A program made the translations under genes and the position numbers. A stretch of 64,000 bases of DNA from positions 20,689-84,688 of the forward strand of contig WQZG01000004.1 of NCBI GenBank assembly GCA_009780855.1, in the 5' to 3' direction. This stretch comes from Treponema sp. GTDB taxonomy: Bacteria; Spirochaetota; Spirochaetia; Treponematales; Breznakiellaceae. A model generated the notes under the pieces. The model was not told the DNA's origin, searched no databases, and worked only from the letters and a program-made list of their open reading frames with translations. Positions 53,986 through 62,874 of the stretch are shown here, one piece after another; position 1 is the first letter of the stretch, and each line of letters starts with the position of its first letter.

Positions 53986-54635
53986 ATATACTGGCAATAT
54001 GCGGAGCCGCGAATAAAAACCGCAATACGGCGGCAATGTTAAAAAGCGCGTATGACGGAGCGATGAGCACCGCAGGCAAATCAGGAAGCGCAAAGGGTGA
54101 GATCATATATTTGTATGATCTCAATTACCGCGGATGTATCGGCTGCCATTCGTGCAAATTGCTGGACAAGTCCAAATTGGGTAAATGCGCCGAACAGGAC
54201 GATTTATCGTCTGTACTTTTAAAAGCCATTGACGCCGATGTAGTACTTATCGGTTCACCGATATACTTTGGAAATGTAACAGGAGAAATCCGATCCTTTT
54301 TGGAACGGTATCTGTTCCCCGGCATTACCTATAACAGGGACCACAAACCGGTTTATGCCAAACGCGCCAAAGTAGGGTGGATTTTTACAATGAATGCGCC
54401 CGGAACCGCCTATACCGAATACGCAGAAAAACTTGCCGGATTGTCATCGCGCATAATCGGGGAGTCGGAGTTCGTAATGGCCTGCCAAACCCAGCAGATG
54501 GACGATTACTCAAAATACGCGGCTGACATGTTCGATGTTGAAATGGTAAAAAAACGGCATATTGAACAGTTCCCAAAGGATTGTGAAGCCGCTTTTGAAA
54601 TGGGAAAAAGACTTGCCAAAAAAGCATTGCCGTAA
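53982..54635 (+). CDS. NADPH-dependent FMN reductase / iron-sulfur flavoprotein-like
   Basis: A 217-aa flavodoxin-fold protein. ICGAANKNRNTAAML binds the FMN phosphate, RGCIGCHSC is a CxxC-type pair as in multimeric flavodoxin WrbA-like or iron-sulfur flavoproteins, and VVLIGSPIYFGNVTGEIRSFLER is the second flavin loop. It overlaps the methyltransferase by 4 nt. Confidence 0.88.
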   Translation: MNILAICGAANKNRNTAAMLKSAYDGAMSTAGKSGSAKGEIIYLYDLNYRGCIGCHSCKLLDKSKLGKCAEQDDLSSVLLKAIDADVVLIGSPIYFGNVTGEIRSFLERYLFPGITYNRDHKPVYAKRAKVGWIFTMNAPGTAYTEYAEKLAGLSSRIIGESEFVMACQTQQMDDYSKYAADMFDVEMVKKRHIEQFPKDCEAAFEMGKRLAKKALP

Positions 54636-54665
54636 TGTGCATGACTGTAGATCAGGGGGATAAAA

Positions 54666-55310
54666 ATGAAAGTAACGGACGGAATATTAAAGCTTGATTG
54701 TACCAAAGGCGGTTATGTTTACGCAATTATCTGCGGCGACGGAGTAACGCTTATCGATACCGGAATGCCGGGAAAGGGTGCGGCGATCCTGGCAGAACTT
54801 GCCGCCGCCGGAATCAAGCCGGACGATGTAAAAAAAATTCTCCTCACCCACCACGACGTGGACCATATCGGCAGCGCCGCTTTTCTCCAGGAAAAAACCG
54901 GCTGCAAAATCTACATCAGCGAACTTGACTATCCATATGTTATGGAAGGAAGGAAACGCGATGGACTTAAGGCGGTTTTCAGCGCCCTGATGAAACCCGT
55001 AAAACCAAAAGAAGTAATCAAAATAACAGGCGATAAAATTGATGAAATTTCTGTGCTGCCCACACCGGGCCATACCATGGGACATACCGCCTTTCGTTTT
55101 AAAAACGCAATATTCTGCGGCGACCTTATAAGAAGCTCTTCCGGGAAATTCAGAACATCGCCTGCCATTATGAACAAAGACAAAGCCGTCCAGCAAAATT
55201 CCATAAAAACCCTGCCTGTTGAGGGAGTCAAATGGTTCTGCATGGCTCACGGCGAACCGCTGGAAGCGGACGGCTGGGCAGCGTTTGTCAAAACCATGGG
55301 CACGGTTTAG
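54666..55310 (+). CDS. MBL-fold metallo-hydrolase
   Basis: A 214-aa metallo-beta-lactamase-fold enzyme with the binuclear metal motif THHDVDHIGS (about residues 59-68), a middle His in PTPGHTMGHTAF and Asp in FCGDLIRSS, and the last His in FCMAHGEPLE. Glyoxalase II-like or lactonase-like hydrolysis is possible. It lies 30 nt after the flavodoxin gene with an AGGGGG ribosome site and is followed by a hairpin terminator. Confidence 0.9.
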   Translation: MKVTDGILKLDCTKGGYVYAIICGDGVTLIDTGMPGKGAAILAELAAAGIKPDDVKKILLTHHDVDHIGSAAFLQEKTGCKIYISELDYPYVMEGRKRDGLKAVFSALMKPVKPKEVIKITGDKIDEISVLPTPGHTMGHTAFRFKNAIFCGDLIRSSSGKFRTSPAIMNKDKAVQQNSIKTLPVEGVKWFCMAHGEPLEADGWAAFVKTMGTV

Positions 55311-55316
55311 GTTTGG

Positions 55317-55363
55317 GATACGGCAGATGTCAATCTTTTTGATGACTGCCGTATCATGGTTTT
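55317..55363 (+). terminator. hairpin terminator after the MBL gene
   Basis: GATACGGCAG (55317-55326) pairs perfectly with CTGCCGTATC (55346-55355), and a TTTTT tract follows at 55360 onward. Confidence 0.65.
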
Positions 55364-55383
55364 TAGTATTCCTTAATTAATAT

Positions 55384-57402
55384 ATGAAACTATTCGAATT
55401 CCTGCTGCTGCTTTTATTCGCAATATTCATATCAAATATAATCAACCGTTTTTTCCCGTGGGTATCTGTTACCATTTTACAAATAATACTCGGAGCGCTT
55501 ATCGCGTTATTGCCGCTGCGCTTTCACCTGACCCTTGATCCAGAACTCTTCTTTGTACTTTTTATCGCCCCGCTTATCTTTGACAACAGCGTCCATATAG
55601 ACAAGGACGCTTTCTGGAAACTAAAACTCCCTATTATCTCGCTGGCTTTTGGACTGCTTTTTGTCAGCACGATTATCGGCGGCTTTCTTGTGAACGTTTT
55701 TATTCCTGCAATTCCCGCTGCGGCAGGCTGTGCGCTCATCGCCTCCCTGGGTCCAACCGACGATGTAGCGGTTTTCTCACTTGCCAAACGAACAAAACTT
55801 CCAAACAAATTGATGAACATACTCCTGGGCGAGTCAGCCATCAATGACGCGGCAGGTATAGTAGGCTTCCAATTCTCCATCGGCGTCATAATGACAGGCG
55901 TATTTTCCCCTGTCTACGCGGTAATGGATTTGGTCTGGGTCTCAATCGGCGGAATAGCGGTAGGCCTTATATTAACCGCGTTTAAATATCTCCTTATGCG
56001 CTGGATACGATCGCTGGGACTGGAAAATGTTACACTGCACATATTGATGGAAATTCTTACGCCGTTTCTGGTTTTTCTTGCGGCGGATGCTCTGGGCCTT
56101 TCGGGTGTATTGGCCGCGTTTGCCGCCGGTGTTGTGCACTCCTTTGCCAGGGACCAGCTTACTCCCGATAATATCAAACTCAGAAGCGCGTCCGAGAGCG
56201 TGTGGGACATGCTTAGCTTTACGCTGAACGGGCTGGTGTTCCTGCTGATGGGCACTCAGCTTCCTGCCATTATAGAAATGATCGGAAACGGAGATATTTC
56301 CGTATCGGTTCCGCAGATTGTTTTTTATGTTGCCTTCATTATGCTGTTCCTTCTTGTTATGCGTTTTATCTGGTCGCTTTTTATACATAAAAAAACCTAT
56401 ACAGAAGCAAATATGAAAATCGGGAAAATTAAGGCCGGTATCATAGTCAGTCTTTCGGGAGCGCGCGGCGCCGTTACACTGGCCAGTATTTTATCCATTC
56501 CGCTGCTGCTCGGCAACGGAACCATTTTTCCCCAGCGTGATTTACTGGTTTTGATTTCAGCCAGTGTCATCTTGATTTCGCTTATACTGTCGGATTTTGT
56601 GCTTCCGCTTTTGTTGGGTCAGGGAAAATCAATGAGCAGCGCCGGTAAATTGATGGAAGAAAACAAGGCGTATATCGAAGTGCTGCAGACAGTGGCTGCC
56701 GCCCTGCAGGCGCAGGTGACTCCGGAAAACATTCACGCTGTTCAGATTGTCAGGCGGGATTACTTAAGGCGTATATATAATTTAAAACACAGACGCCATC
56801 CAGCCAATGATGAGCTCAAGGAAGAACACGAAATGAAACTTAAGACATTTGCCTGGGAAAAAGAAAATACCATGGCGCTGCTTGAACAGGGTGAAATTAC
56901 CAAACAAATGGCGCATAGCTACCTAAATCAGATGAAGAACAATACCACACGCGAGAACTGGATGAGGATGGGAATAATTAACACATCAATCGCCTTCTTT
57001 GGTGGTTTGAGACGATTTATCCGTTCGAATATCAATCCGGATAGATCACAGCGAATCCGGGAAATGTACCATAAACTTAAAATCAGCAATGACCGTTATG
57101 TACTGGAAAAACTAAAAATTCTGAACTCCGCCGGCGATAATCCGGAAGTTAAAAAAGCGATATCAAATTACGAAGTATCGCTTAGCTTCGACGAAACCCT
57201 TAATAACAGCACAGGCGCACCCATCGCAGCCAGCGGATTTAACGGCTCAAATGAAGGTATGAACGACATAATGGCGCAGGCCTTCCAGATGGAACGCGAC
57301 GGCATTTACAACATGTTTGAGCAGGGCCGCATCTCGCGCGAATCCGCCCGGGAAATGCGCAACAACATCGCGGTGCTGGAAATGGAATTGACAAAAGAAT
57401 AA
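55384..57402 (+). CDS. Na+/H+ antiporter, CPA1 family
   Basis: A 672-aa protein: about 12 membrane helices (residues 1-410) and a long soluble C-terminal domain of about 260 aa. The ion-binding part is in LIASLGPTDDVAVFSL and GESAINDAAGIVGF (the ND pair), and SLSGARGAVTLAS is the conserved late helix. It would exchange Na+ or K+ for H+, tying in with ion-gradient generation by Rnf. The C-terminal domain with repeated coiled-coil character is probably regulatory. It stands alone between two hairpin terminators. Confidence 0.92.
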   Translation: MKLFEFLLLLLFAIFISNIINRFFPWVSVTILQIILGALIALLPLRFHLTLDPELFFVLFIAPLIFDNSVHIDKDAFWKLKLPIISLAFGLLFVSTIIGGFLVNVFIPAIPAAAGCALIASLGPTDDVAVFSLAKRTKLPNKLMNILLGESAINDAAGIVGFQFSIGVIMTGVFSPVYAVMDLVWVSIGGIAVGLILTAFKYLLMRWIRSLGLENVTLHILMEILTPFLVFLAADALGLSGVLAAFAAGVVHSFARDQLTPDNIKLRSASESVWDMLSFTLNGLVFLLMGTQLPAIIEMIGNGDISVSVPQIVFYVAFIMLFLLVMRFIWSLFIHKKTYTEANMKIGKIKAGIIVSLSGARGAVTLASILSIPLLLGNGTIFPQRDLLVLISASVILISLILSDFVLPLLLGQGKSMSSAGKLMEENKAYIEVLQTVAAALQAQVTPENIHAVQIVRRDYLRRIYNLKHRRHPANDELKEEHEMKLKTFAWEKENTMALLEQGEITKQMAHSYLNQMKNNTTRENWMRMGIINTSIAFFGGLRRFIRSNINPDRSQRIREMYHKLKISNDRYVLEKLKILNSAGDNPEVKKAISNYEVSLSFDETLNNSTGAPIAASGFNGSNEGMNDIMAQAFQMERDGIYNMFEQGRISRESAREMRNNIAVLEMELTKE

Positions 57403-57423
57403 AGGGTATTAATACCCTTTTTT
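57401..57423 (+). terminator. perfect palindromic terminator overlapping the antiporter stop codon
   Basis: AAAGGGTATTAATACCCTTT is a 20-bp perfect palindrome followed by more T. It starts within the TAA of the antiporter gene. Being symmetric and A/T-flanked, it can end transcription from both convergent genes. Confidence 0.8.
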
Positions 57424-57499
57424 GACTTCGCTCATTCGGTCATGTCTGAACAAGTTCAGCCGCGACACTCATTTCGCTCGTCAATAAAGCACTGCCTAA

Positions 57500-58687
57500 T
57501 CAAAATTCAAATGAATGAACTTCCTCAGCAGACAGGAGCCTTGTTTTATCCAGTTCTTCTCCCAATCCGGGACTCTCGTTAAGCGAAATGAAGCCTTCCG
57601 AATCAATGGGCCTGGATTTAAAGAAGGCGTTTTTTTGGTCCATAAAATTAAGGAGGTATTCGCAGTAAGGGCAGGTATCCGGAGGCATCGCGGCTACCAC
57701 ATGCAGGGCCGGCATAAGAGAATGGCCGTGCGGTATAAAGGTGACGCCGTACATTTCGCAAAGGTCGGCGATACGCAGGGCCTCGCTTATTCCTCCGCAC
57801 CATACCGGATCTGACTGCATGACACTGAAGATGTTTTCTTTAAGGTAACCGTTGACTTCCATGCGGGTGTACAGATGCTCCCCCGCTGAAAGGGGGATAT
57901 TAGTACAAGAACGGAGCTGACGATAAGCGTCCGCCATGTGCGGGCGGAGTACCTCCTCAATCCAAACAGGGCGAACCTTTTCCAGTTCATGGAAGATCTT
58001 TTGGGCATAATTTACGGTCCAGCCCATCCAGCAGTCAAACATGAGCTCGTAATTTTCTCCAAGAGTATCTCTTAGAGTAAAGGCTAAATCGAGATTCTTG
58101 CGTATACCGGCCGTTCCGTCGGACGGACCGTAACGGAAGAACCATTTTTGGGCTGTAATTCCCATGGCCTTTATTTCCAGGGCTTTTTTCTTTGCTGCCT
58201 CAGGCTCAACGGAAAAACTCAGGGTACTGATATAAGGTTTTATTTTTGAGCGTCCGCCTCCCAAAAGTTTATAAACCGGCTGGCCAAGGATCTTTCCCTT
58301 GAGATCCCAAAGCGCTATATCAAGGGCAGAAATGGCCATCATCATGATACTGCTGCGGCTGTGGCGATCAAAACGGCTCATTATGTCCCACAGCATCCTG
58401 TTTTCCATTGGGTCTCTGCCTATAATAAGGTCGGACAGACCATCCATTATGGTAAGCAGTTCCGGCCGGCTTTCAATGATACCGTACTCCCCGCTGATGC
58501 CTTCGTCAGTAGTGATCTCAACAAAGAACCCAGATTTTTTCCCTGTCTCACCTTTGGCTGCGCCTCTGCGTTCCTGTACAGAAAACTCCTCGTATGCATC
58601 CAGCGGCCCGACAGATCTGGTTTCGGATTTGTATTTGGGTTCAAACGCGCATGTCCGTCTTATAATTTTTACACTGTTTATTTCCAT
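57500..58687 (-). CDS. enolase-superfamily acid-sugar dehydratase, L-rhamnonate dehydratase-like
   Basis: A 395-aa mandelate-racemase/enolase-group enzyme. Metal ligands appear in MFDCWMGW (Asp), VWIEEVL (Glu) and SAGEHLYTR (Glu), with the catalytic His in IPHGHSLMP. The blocks WFFRYGPSDGTAGIRKN and SDPVWCGG match the RhamD pattern closely, suggesting dehydration of L-rhamnonate or a similar acid sugar to a 2-keto-3-deoxy product. It has an AAAGGA ribosome site. No aldolase is adjacent, so the rest of the pathway lies elsewhere. Confidence 0.85.
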   Translation of the reverse strand: MEINSVKIIRRTCAFEPKYKSETRSVGPLDAYEEFSVQERRGAAKGETGKKSGFFVEITTDEGISGEYGIIESRPELLTIMDGLSDLIIGRDPMENRMLWDIMSRFDRHSRSSIMMMAISALDIALWDLKGKILGQPVYKLLGGGRSKIKPYISTLSFSVEPEAAKKKALEIKAMGITAQKWFFRYGPSDGTAGIRKNLDLAFTLRDTLGENYELMFDCWMGWTVNYAQKIFHELEKVRPVWIEEVLRPHMADAYRQLRSCTNIPLSAGEHLYTRMEVNGYLKENIFSVMQSDPVWCGGISEALRIADLCEMYGVTFIPHGHSLMPALHVVAAMPPDTCPYCEYLLNFMDQKNAFFKSRPIDSEGFISLNESPGLGEELDKTRLLSAEEVHSFEF

Positions 58688-58772
58688 GACTATACTTCCT
58701 TTAACTGATTATAACATATTAACGGGAAACCGGAAACTATTATAGTTATATAATACTCTCTTAATTATGAAA

Positions 58773-59489
58773 TTAAATTTCTTCATTTGGGTGGTTTCTA
58801 TATTCTTCATGAGTTTTATATTTAGAATTTTCTCTATTTAGAACTGTTGTTACTTCTAAAGGCCAACCCAAATCAAAATACTTAAAATTACCAATTCTTA
58901 AATATTCACCTTTACGGCCTGCCCAATTCTCCAATGTTCCTTTCCAAATTTCTACACTGCAATATTGACGCAACAATTCACAAAAGAAATCAAAAGATAT
59001 TATTGAATCGTTCCAATTATGCCGAACTACATATTGATGTGGCAATGTTGAATATTCTCCATCGGATTTTACAGTAATCCATTTTTGTATTTTAATTGAT
59101 TCTTCCAATATATTTTTTATCTTTTGAGGCATTTTTAATTCGTCTCTTAAATCTAAATTTTCATATCTTTCTTTTTTTAATTTATCATAATATATTTTGT
59201 TCATTTTATATAAATTCTCGCGATTTAAACTTACATATTTATCACTTTTTTTATTAGTTAACTTATAGCTTTCCTCTGCTTCTGAAAGTGACAAATCAAT
59301 CATTGCTGTATTTACTTCATTTTCTGGAATATCATATTTTTCTGCAAATTGTTTATAAATTTTTGCAGCTACATAGAATTTGTCCATCCCTGTATTTAGA
59401 AGTTCCAATGCCCTTGGAAAAACTTCGGGATAAATTGCTTCATATGCTAAACCCATATAATCTCCAATAATCCGAACCTCAATATTCAT
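58773..59489 (-). CDS. unknown AT-rich gene a (cassette-like)
   Basis: A 238-aa, Lys/Asn/Tyr-rich soluble protein with no motif I can name. A central charged helix region (YYDKLKKERYENLDLRDELK) precedes a C-terminal part rich in aromatic residues (FDFFCELLRQYC; NWAGRKGEYLRIGNFKYFDLGWP). Codon and base use differ sharply from the neighbouring enolase-family gene. It is the first of four co-oriented AT-rich genes and is not followed by a clear copy of the long repeat. Confidence 0.55.
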   Translation of the reverse strand: MNIEVRIIGDYMGLAYEAIYPEVFPRALELLNTGMDKFYVAAKIYKQFAEKYDIPENEVNTAMIDLSLSEAEESYKLTNKKSDKYVSLNRENLYKMNKIYYDKLKKERYENLDLRDELKMPQKIKNILEESIKIQKWITVKSDGEYSTLPHQYVVRHNWNDSIISFDFFCELLRQYCSVEIWKGTLENWAGRKGEYLRIGNFKYFDLGWPLEVTTVLNRENSKYKTHEEYRNHPNEEI

Positions 59490-59576
59490 TTTTAAACATT
59501 ACTTTTCACTTATATTATGGAATTATACTTGTTATTCCATTATTTGTCTATATTTTCACTATTTTCAAAAAAATGG

Positions 59577-59739
59577 TATATAACATTCAAGATTGATTAC
59601 TTTCCAGCCTGGATAAAAGCTTTAGAAGAAAGAACAAGACTGGTAAAATGTGATGAAATGCGACTTGGGAACTAAGTGACCTAGCTGAACGGAACCCGAG
59701 GGCGCGAACAGTGTCAGAGCATTAATCGTTTATTATACG
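59577..59739. repeat. long structured repeat A (candidate attC site), 3' of the nucleotidyltransferase gene
   Basis: About 163 bp, GC-richer than the flanking genes. Left end on the plus strand is TATATAACATTCAAG and right end CGTTTATTATACG. It shares AACCCGAGGGCGCGAA exactly with repeat C and has the TTTCCAG...CTGGTAAA stem in place of the stem of B and C. It ends 12 bp from the stop of the gene it follows. Confidence 0.6.
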
Positions 59740-59751
59740 ACGATTTATTTT

Positions 59752-60339
59752 TTAAATATTCTTAATATCTTCAATATTTATATTGCTTAAATATTTTTTA
59801 TATTTTTTATCAGCATTTACTTGTAACCATTTATAAGTTTTTATTAACATTTCTTTTGTATTTACTTCATTGGTGTATAATTTTTTATACATTCGTAATA
59901 CTTCATTTGAACAATCATCACCTCGAATATAATGTTTAAAATTTGCGACAAAGACTTTAATAATATGTGTATATTTATTAATATTCATAAAATTTTCTTT
60001 TCGTAATGTCATCATATGTGGATTTGCTATACATTTTATATCTAATATTAAAAAAGGATTATCTTCAGAAATTGGCATTGATACAATATATTGCTCTGGC
60101 ATCAAACTGGGTGCATAATCATAAAATAATATTGGAAATTTATTATTTATAATTTCTGGAATCAATGTAATAAAAATACTGTTATCATTTCCAGAAACAT
60201 CTACTTCTAAATCGATATCAGAATATTTATTTGTTTTACCTTTAGTAATACTTCCGAAAATTCTACAAAATTTAACTTTATTAACTGTTTCTATATATTC
60301 TTTAATTTCTACTGTGATTGCTATTAAAGTTTTTTCCAT
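59752..60339 (-). CDS. nucleotidyltransferase-fold protein (cassette-like gene b)
   Basis: A 195-aa protein with the GSx10DxD nucleotidyltransferase signature (FGSITKGKTNKYSDIDLEV, about residues 28-46) and a helical C-terminal half. Relatives include MNT-type antitoxins and aminoglycoside or lincosamide nucleotidyltransferases. It has no HEPN partner, so an antibiotic-type or nucleotide-modifying role is as likely as toxin control. The track's 31 extra residues are hydrophobic read-through; AGAAGGA lies before the chosen ATG at 60339. Confidence 0.7.
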   Translation of the reverse strand: MEKTLIAITVEIKEYIETVNKVKFCRIFGSITKGKTNKYSDIDLEVDVSGNDNSIFITLIPEIINNKFPILFYDYAPSLMPEQYIVSMPISEDNPFLILDIKCIANPHMMTLRKENFMNINKYTHIIKVFVANFKHYIRGDDCSNEVLRMYKKLYTNEVNTKEMLIKTYKWLQVNADKKYKKYLSNINIEDIKNI

Positions 60340-60422
60340 AAATCCTTCTAAATACTTGAAAATTAATATTATATAATAATAAAATTTAGTCAATATTTTA
60401 TTATTAACACTTAGCAAAATGA

Positions 60423-60605
60423 CATATAACATTTAAGCTAAACGAAGGTTTGATAGTTCGAATACAAAAATGCGCTGCGTTTGCAGGGCTGGCAAACTTT
60501 GATGTAGTAAAATACCGTAGAGGGTATTCAAGCGCCAAACCCAAACCAGAACGGTGTTTTGTGGAACCCGAGGTTACCAACAGCACCCGAAGCGTTTATT
60601 GTGTG
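60423..60605. repeat. long structured repeat B (candidate attC site)
   Basis: About 183 bp in the 328-bp gap 60340-60667, which holds no gene. Left end CATATAACATTTAAG, right end CGTTTATTGTGTG. Internal stem: GGTTTGATAGTTCGAA with GGGCTGGCAAAC; a second stem pairs TAAAATACCG with CGGTGTTTTG. It shares GGTTTGAYAGYYCGAATA and AGGGCTGGCAAA with repeat C. The rest of the gap is AT-rich and featureless. Confidence 0.65.
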
Positions 60606-60667
60606 TTTTGTGCTTGTTTACATTTATATATTCTCTATAATTCATTTATGTTTTTTACACCTAATTC

Positions 60668-61726
60668 TTAATTCTTATTTTCTTCAATCCTATTCATCCA
60701 ATATGTTGATATAATTTCACTATATTTTTTTGACTTTTTATTTTCTCCAACATTCATATGTCCTCCTCCAATAACATAACAATCAGGCTTTTCAAGGATC
60801 ATATGTTTTGGAAAAATATAATGGTCCTCTGATGTTTTAAAGTTATCCATATACATCATTGCTAATTTAAACCATTCAGATTTTTGTGCGGTTTTAAAAT
60901 GTGATAAAATAAAACATAAAAATAGCAGTCCTCCCAAATCACTATTTTCAAAAGTTAATTGTTTAAAGTTTAAAAGATTTATTTTAAAAATGATTGCTTT
61001 AACATTATAAGAGCCACCTGGAACATAAAAATATCCATATCTACAATTAATTAAGTTCAAATATCTATCATCAAATATCCAATTTACAATTTTTTCTACT
61101 TTGCTTCTGCTTTTTTCGTCAAGTTTTTTATATATACCAGCAAAAAGAATAAAGTCATGTATTGTTGGAAGTGCGATGTTTCCATCAGAATATAGTTTTG
61201 GATCTATTATGTATTCCTGCCATTCCTTTTTTATACCTTTATACTCAGAAGCATTTACATAAATATTATACCTTTCTTGTTTAACAAAACTATACAATAT
61301 ATCTATTCTTTTATCTACAATATATCTGATGGACGCTTCATCGGCAAAGCCAAGCATAGGCAAAAAACAAGACAATACTGTTTCATAATCACGATATGAA
61401 TATATTTTCCCAAAGGATAAACTTTCTTCTTGTCGCTTTTTAATATGTTTATTTAAGAAATTAATTATGAATTTTATATACTCTGAAAACAATGGCATTT
61501 CTTTTGATAATCCTAAGATAGAGCATTTTCCCAATATATTTTCCATGCGGTAATCATGGCTGCCGTGTATATTTCCAATTTCATTATATTCCGATCTTTG
61601 TTTTATATTTGTAATCCAATACTGAACTTCATTATTTTCTAATAGATTTTCCCAATATTTTTTATCTTTTGTTAATATATATTTTATTGGAAAATCTGCA
61701 TTATCTAACAACCAATTTTTGTTCAT
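60668..61726 (-). CDS. unknown AT-rich gene c (cassette-like)
   Basis: A 352-aa protein, mostly helical by composition, with no signal peptide or membrane span. Features visible are YWENLLENNEVQYWITNIKQR, an RDYETVLSCFLPMLGFADEASIRYIVDKRIDILY helix pair like an alpha/alpha-barrel or terpenoid-cyclase-type fold, and a late GGGHMNVGE. No catalytic motif is recognised. Followed by repeat B. Confidence 0.55.
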   Translation of the reverse strand: MNKNWLLDNADFPIKYILTKDKKYWENLLENNEVQYWITNIKQRSEYNEIGNIHGSHDYRMENILGKCSILGLSKEMPLFSEYIKFIINFLNKHIKKRQEESLSFGKIYSYRDYETVLSCFLPMLGFADEASIRYIVDKRIDILYSFVKQERYNIYVNASEYKGIKKEWQEYIIDPKLYSDGNIALPTIHDFILFAGIYKKLDEKSRSKVEKIVNWIFDDRYLNLINCRYGYFYVPGGSYNVKAIIFKINLLNFKQLTFENSDLGGLLFLCFILSHFKTAQKSEWFKLAMMYMDNFKTSEDHYIFPKHMILEKPDCYVIGGGHMNVGENKKSKKYSEIISTYWMNRIEENKN

Positions 61727-61818
61727 TTATTATTCCCAATTATTACTAGCTTTAAAATAAATTATACATAAATATTTTATATTTTTCAATGGCTTTTCTA
61801 ACATTTTTGCCAAAACTT

Positions 61819-61990
61819 ACACCTAACGACATTAAAGGTAAATGACGGTTTGACAGCCCGAATAAGCGCTTGCGCAGCAAGACCAGGGCTGGCAAAATGT
61901 GGTGGAGTAAAACCATGCAGAGGGTGTAGCCCGAACACGATTTTACGAAACCCGAGGGCGCGAATAGCACCTCAGCGCTATTCGTGTGGT
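61819..61990. repeat. long structured repeat C (candidate attC site)
   Basis: About 172 bp. Left end ACACCTAACGACATT (on the minus strand GTTAGGT, fitting the GTTRRRY integron core), right end GCTATTCGTGTGG. Internal stems: GGTTTGACAGCCC with GGGCTGGCAAA; GTAAAA with TTTTAC; and CGAATAGC with GCTATTCG at the right end, which overlaps the stop codon of the ATP-grasp gene. The 72-aa ORF at 61752-61970 is only this repeat read through. Confidence 0.65.
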
Positions 61991-62874
61991 ATGGCGCTGG
62001 TTTGTCTCTCTTTTAATATTTTATAGAATATATTTTTACCTTCATTTTTTGCTATTCCTGACACTTGACCATCACCAAGTTCTATAATACTAAATTTTCC
62101 ATTAACATCTTTTGCAATATCCATTGTAAAAAAATTACTTTCTACTGTTTTTGCAATATTTTCAAAAAAGTTTATATTTGGTTTCATTTTATTATATTCC
62201 CCTTCTTCCCAATAATCAAAAATATTTAATAGTTTATTTTTGTAAAAAAAGAGTCTATATTCTTCAGATAATGGCATAGAACTTTTTGAATGCTTTATTA
62301 ATTTATTCAATTCAAGATATTCCCTTATTACGATACCTTCATTAAAACAATTATCCTTTAATTCTATTAGATTTTTTATTGTTTTATATAATTTATTTTT
62401 ATCATTAGAATTTGCTACAAAACAAGCAGTATCCCAATAATGTTTTTCAGATTTTACATAATCCTTTATAATTACTGCATTCCCATTGAATGTTTTAGCC
62501 ATATCAATTAATACATTTATATCATTTTCGTTATTAATTTTTTTATATATTGTCTTTGGTGTATAATTTTCGATATATTTTAAACTATCAGGTAAATAAT
62601 GGCAATTTTGATATTCTGTAGGATTATTTATTAATTTATAATTTTTTGAATATAATTCATTATACAATTCAATATATTCAAATGGATTTAACATCCACCC
62701 TCTATAAATTAATTCTTCAATTTCATTATTTTTATATTTTGTTTTTAAATTTTTATCATTGAAATCATATAATAAAACTTCAAAACCACTATCTTTTGCA
62801 ATATTATATTCATCTAAAAAAGCTTCATCCACAGTATTTGGTTTTAATAAATTTTCACAAAATAATAATTTCAT
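61978..62874 (-). CDS. ATP-grasp-domain protein (cassette-like gene d)
   Basis: A 298-aa protein. Its second half has ATP-grasp features: NAVIIKDYVKSEKHYWDTA (Lys region), GIVIREYLEL, RLFFYKNKLLNIFDYW and the metal-binding FSIIELGDGQVSGI. The first half (ELIYRGWMLNPFEYIELY) matches the preATP-grasp region of the small clade that forms amide bonds outside central metabolism. Such proteins often occur in phage or biosynthetic settings. Very AT-rich; its stop lies inside repeat C. Confidence 0.75.
   Translation of the reverse strand: MKLLFCENLLKPNTVDEAFLDEYNIAKDSGFEVLLYDFNDKNLKTKYKNNEIEELIYRGWMLNPFEYIELYNELYSKNYKLINNPTEYQNCHYLPDSLKYIENYTPKTIYKKINNENDINVLIDMAKTFNGNAVIIKDYVKSEKHYWDTACFVANSNDKNKLYKTIKNLIELKDNCFNEGIVIREYLELNKLIKHSKSSMPLSEEYRLFFYKNKLLNIFDYWEEGEYNKMKPNINFFENIAKTVESNFFTMDIAKDVNGKFSIIELGDGQVSGIAKNEGKNIFYKILKERQTSAIPHE

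Noticed and set aside
58709-58751. TTATAAC...GTTATAT hairpin as a fourth, short attC site after gene a
   Set aside because: It contains none of the internal blocks of repeats A-C, and TATAAT on the minus strand fits the promoter of the enolase-family gene.
60404-60671. Two small ORFs (60404-60586 minus, 60450-60671 plus)
   Set aside because: Both run through repeat B and oppose each other; no family resemblance.
61752-61970. 72-aa ORF on the minus strand
   Set aside because: It lies almost wholly within repeat C and has no ribosome site; it is the repeat read in an open frame.
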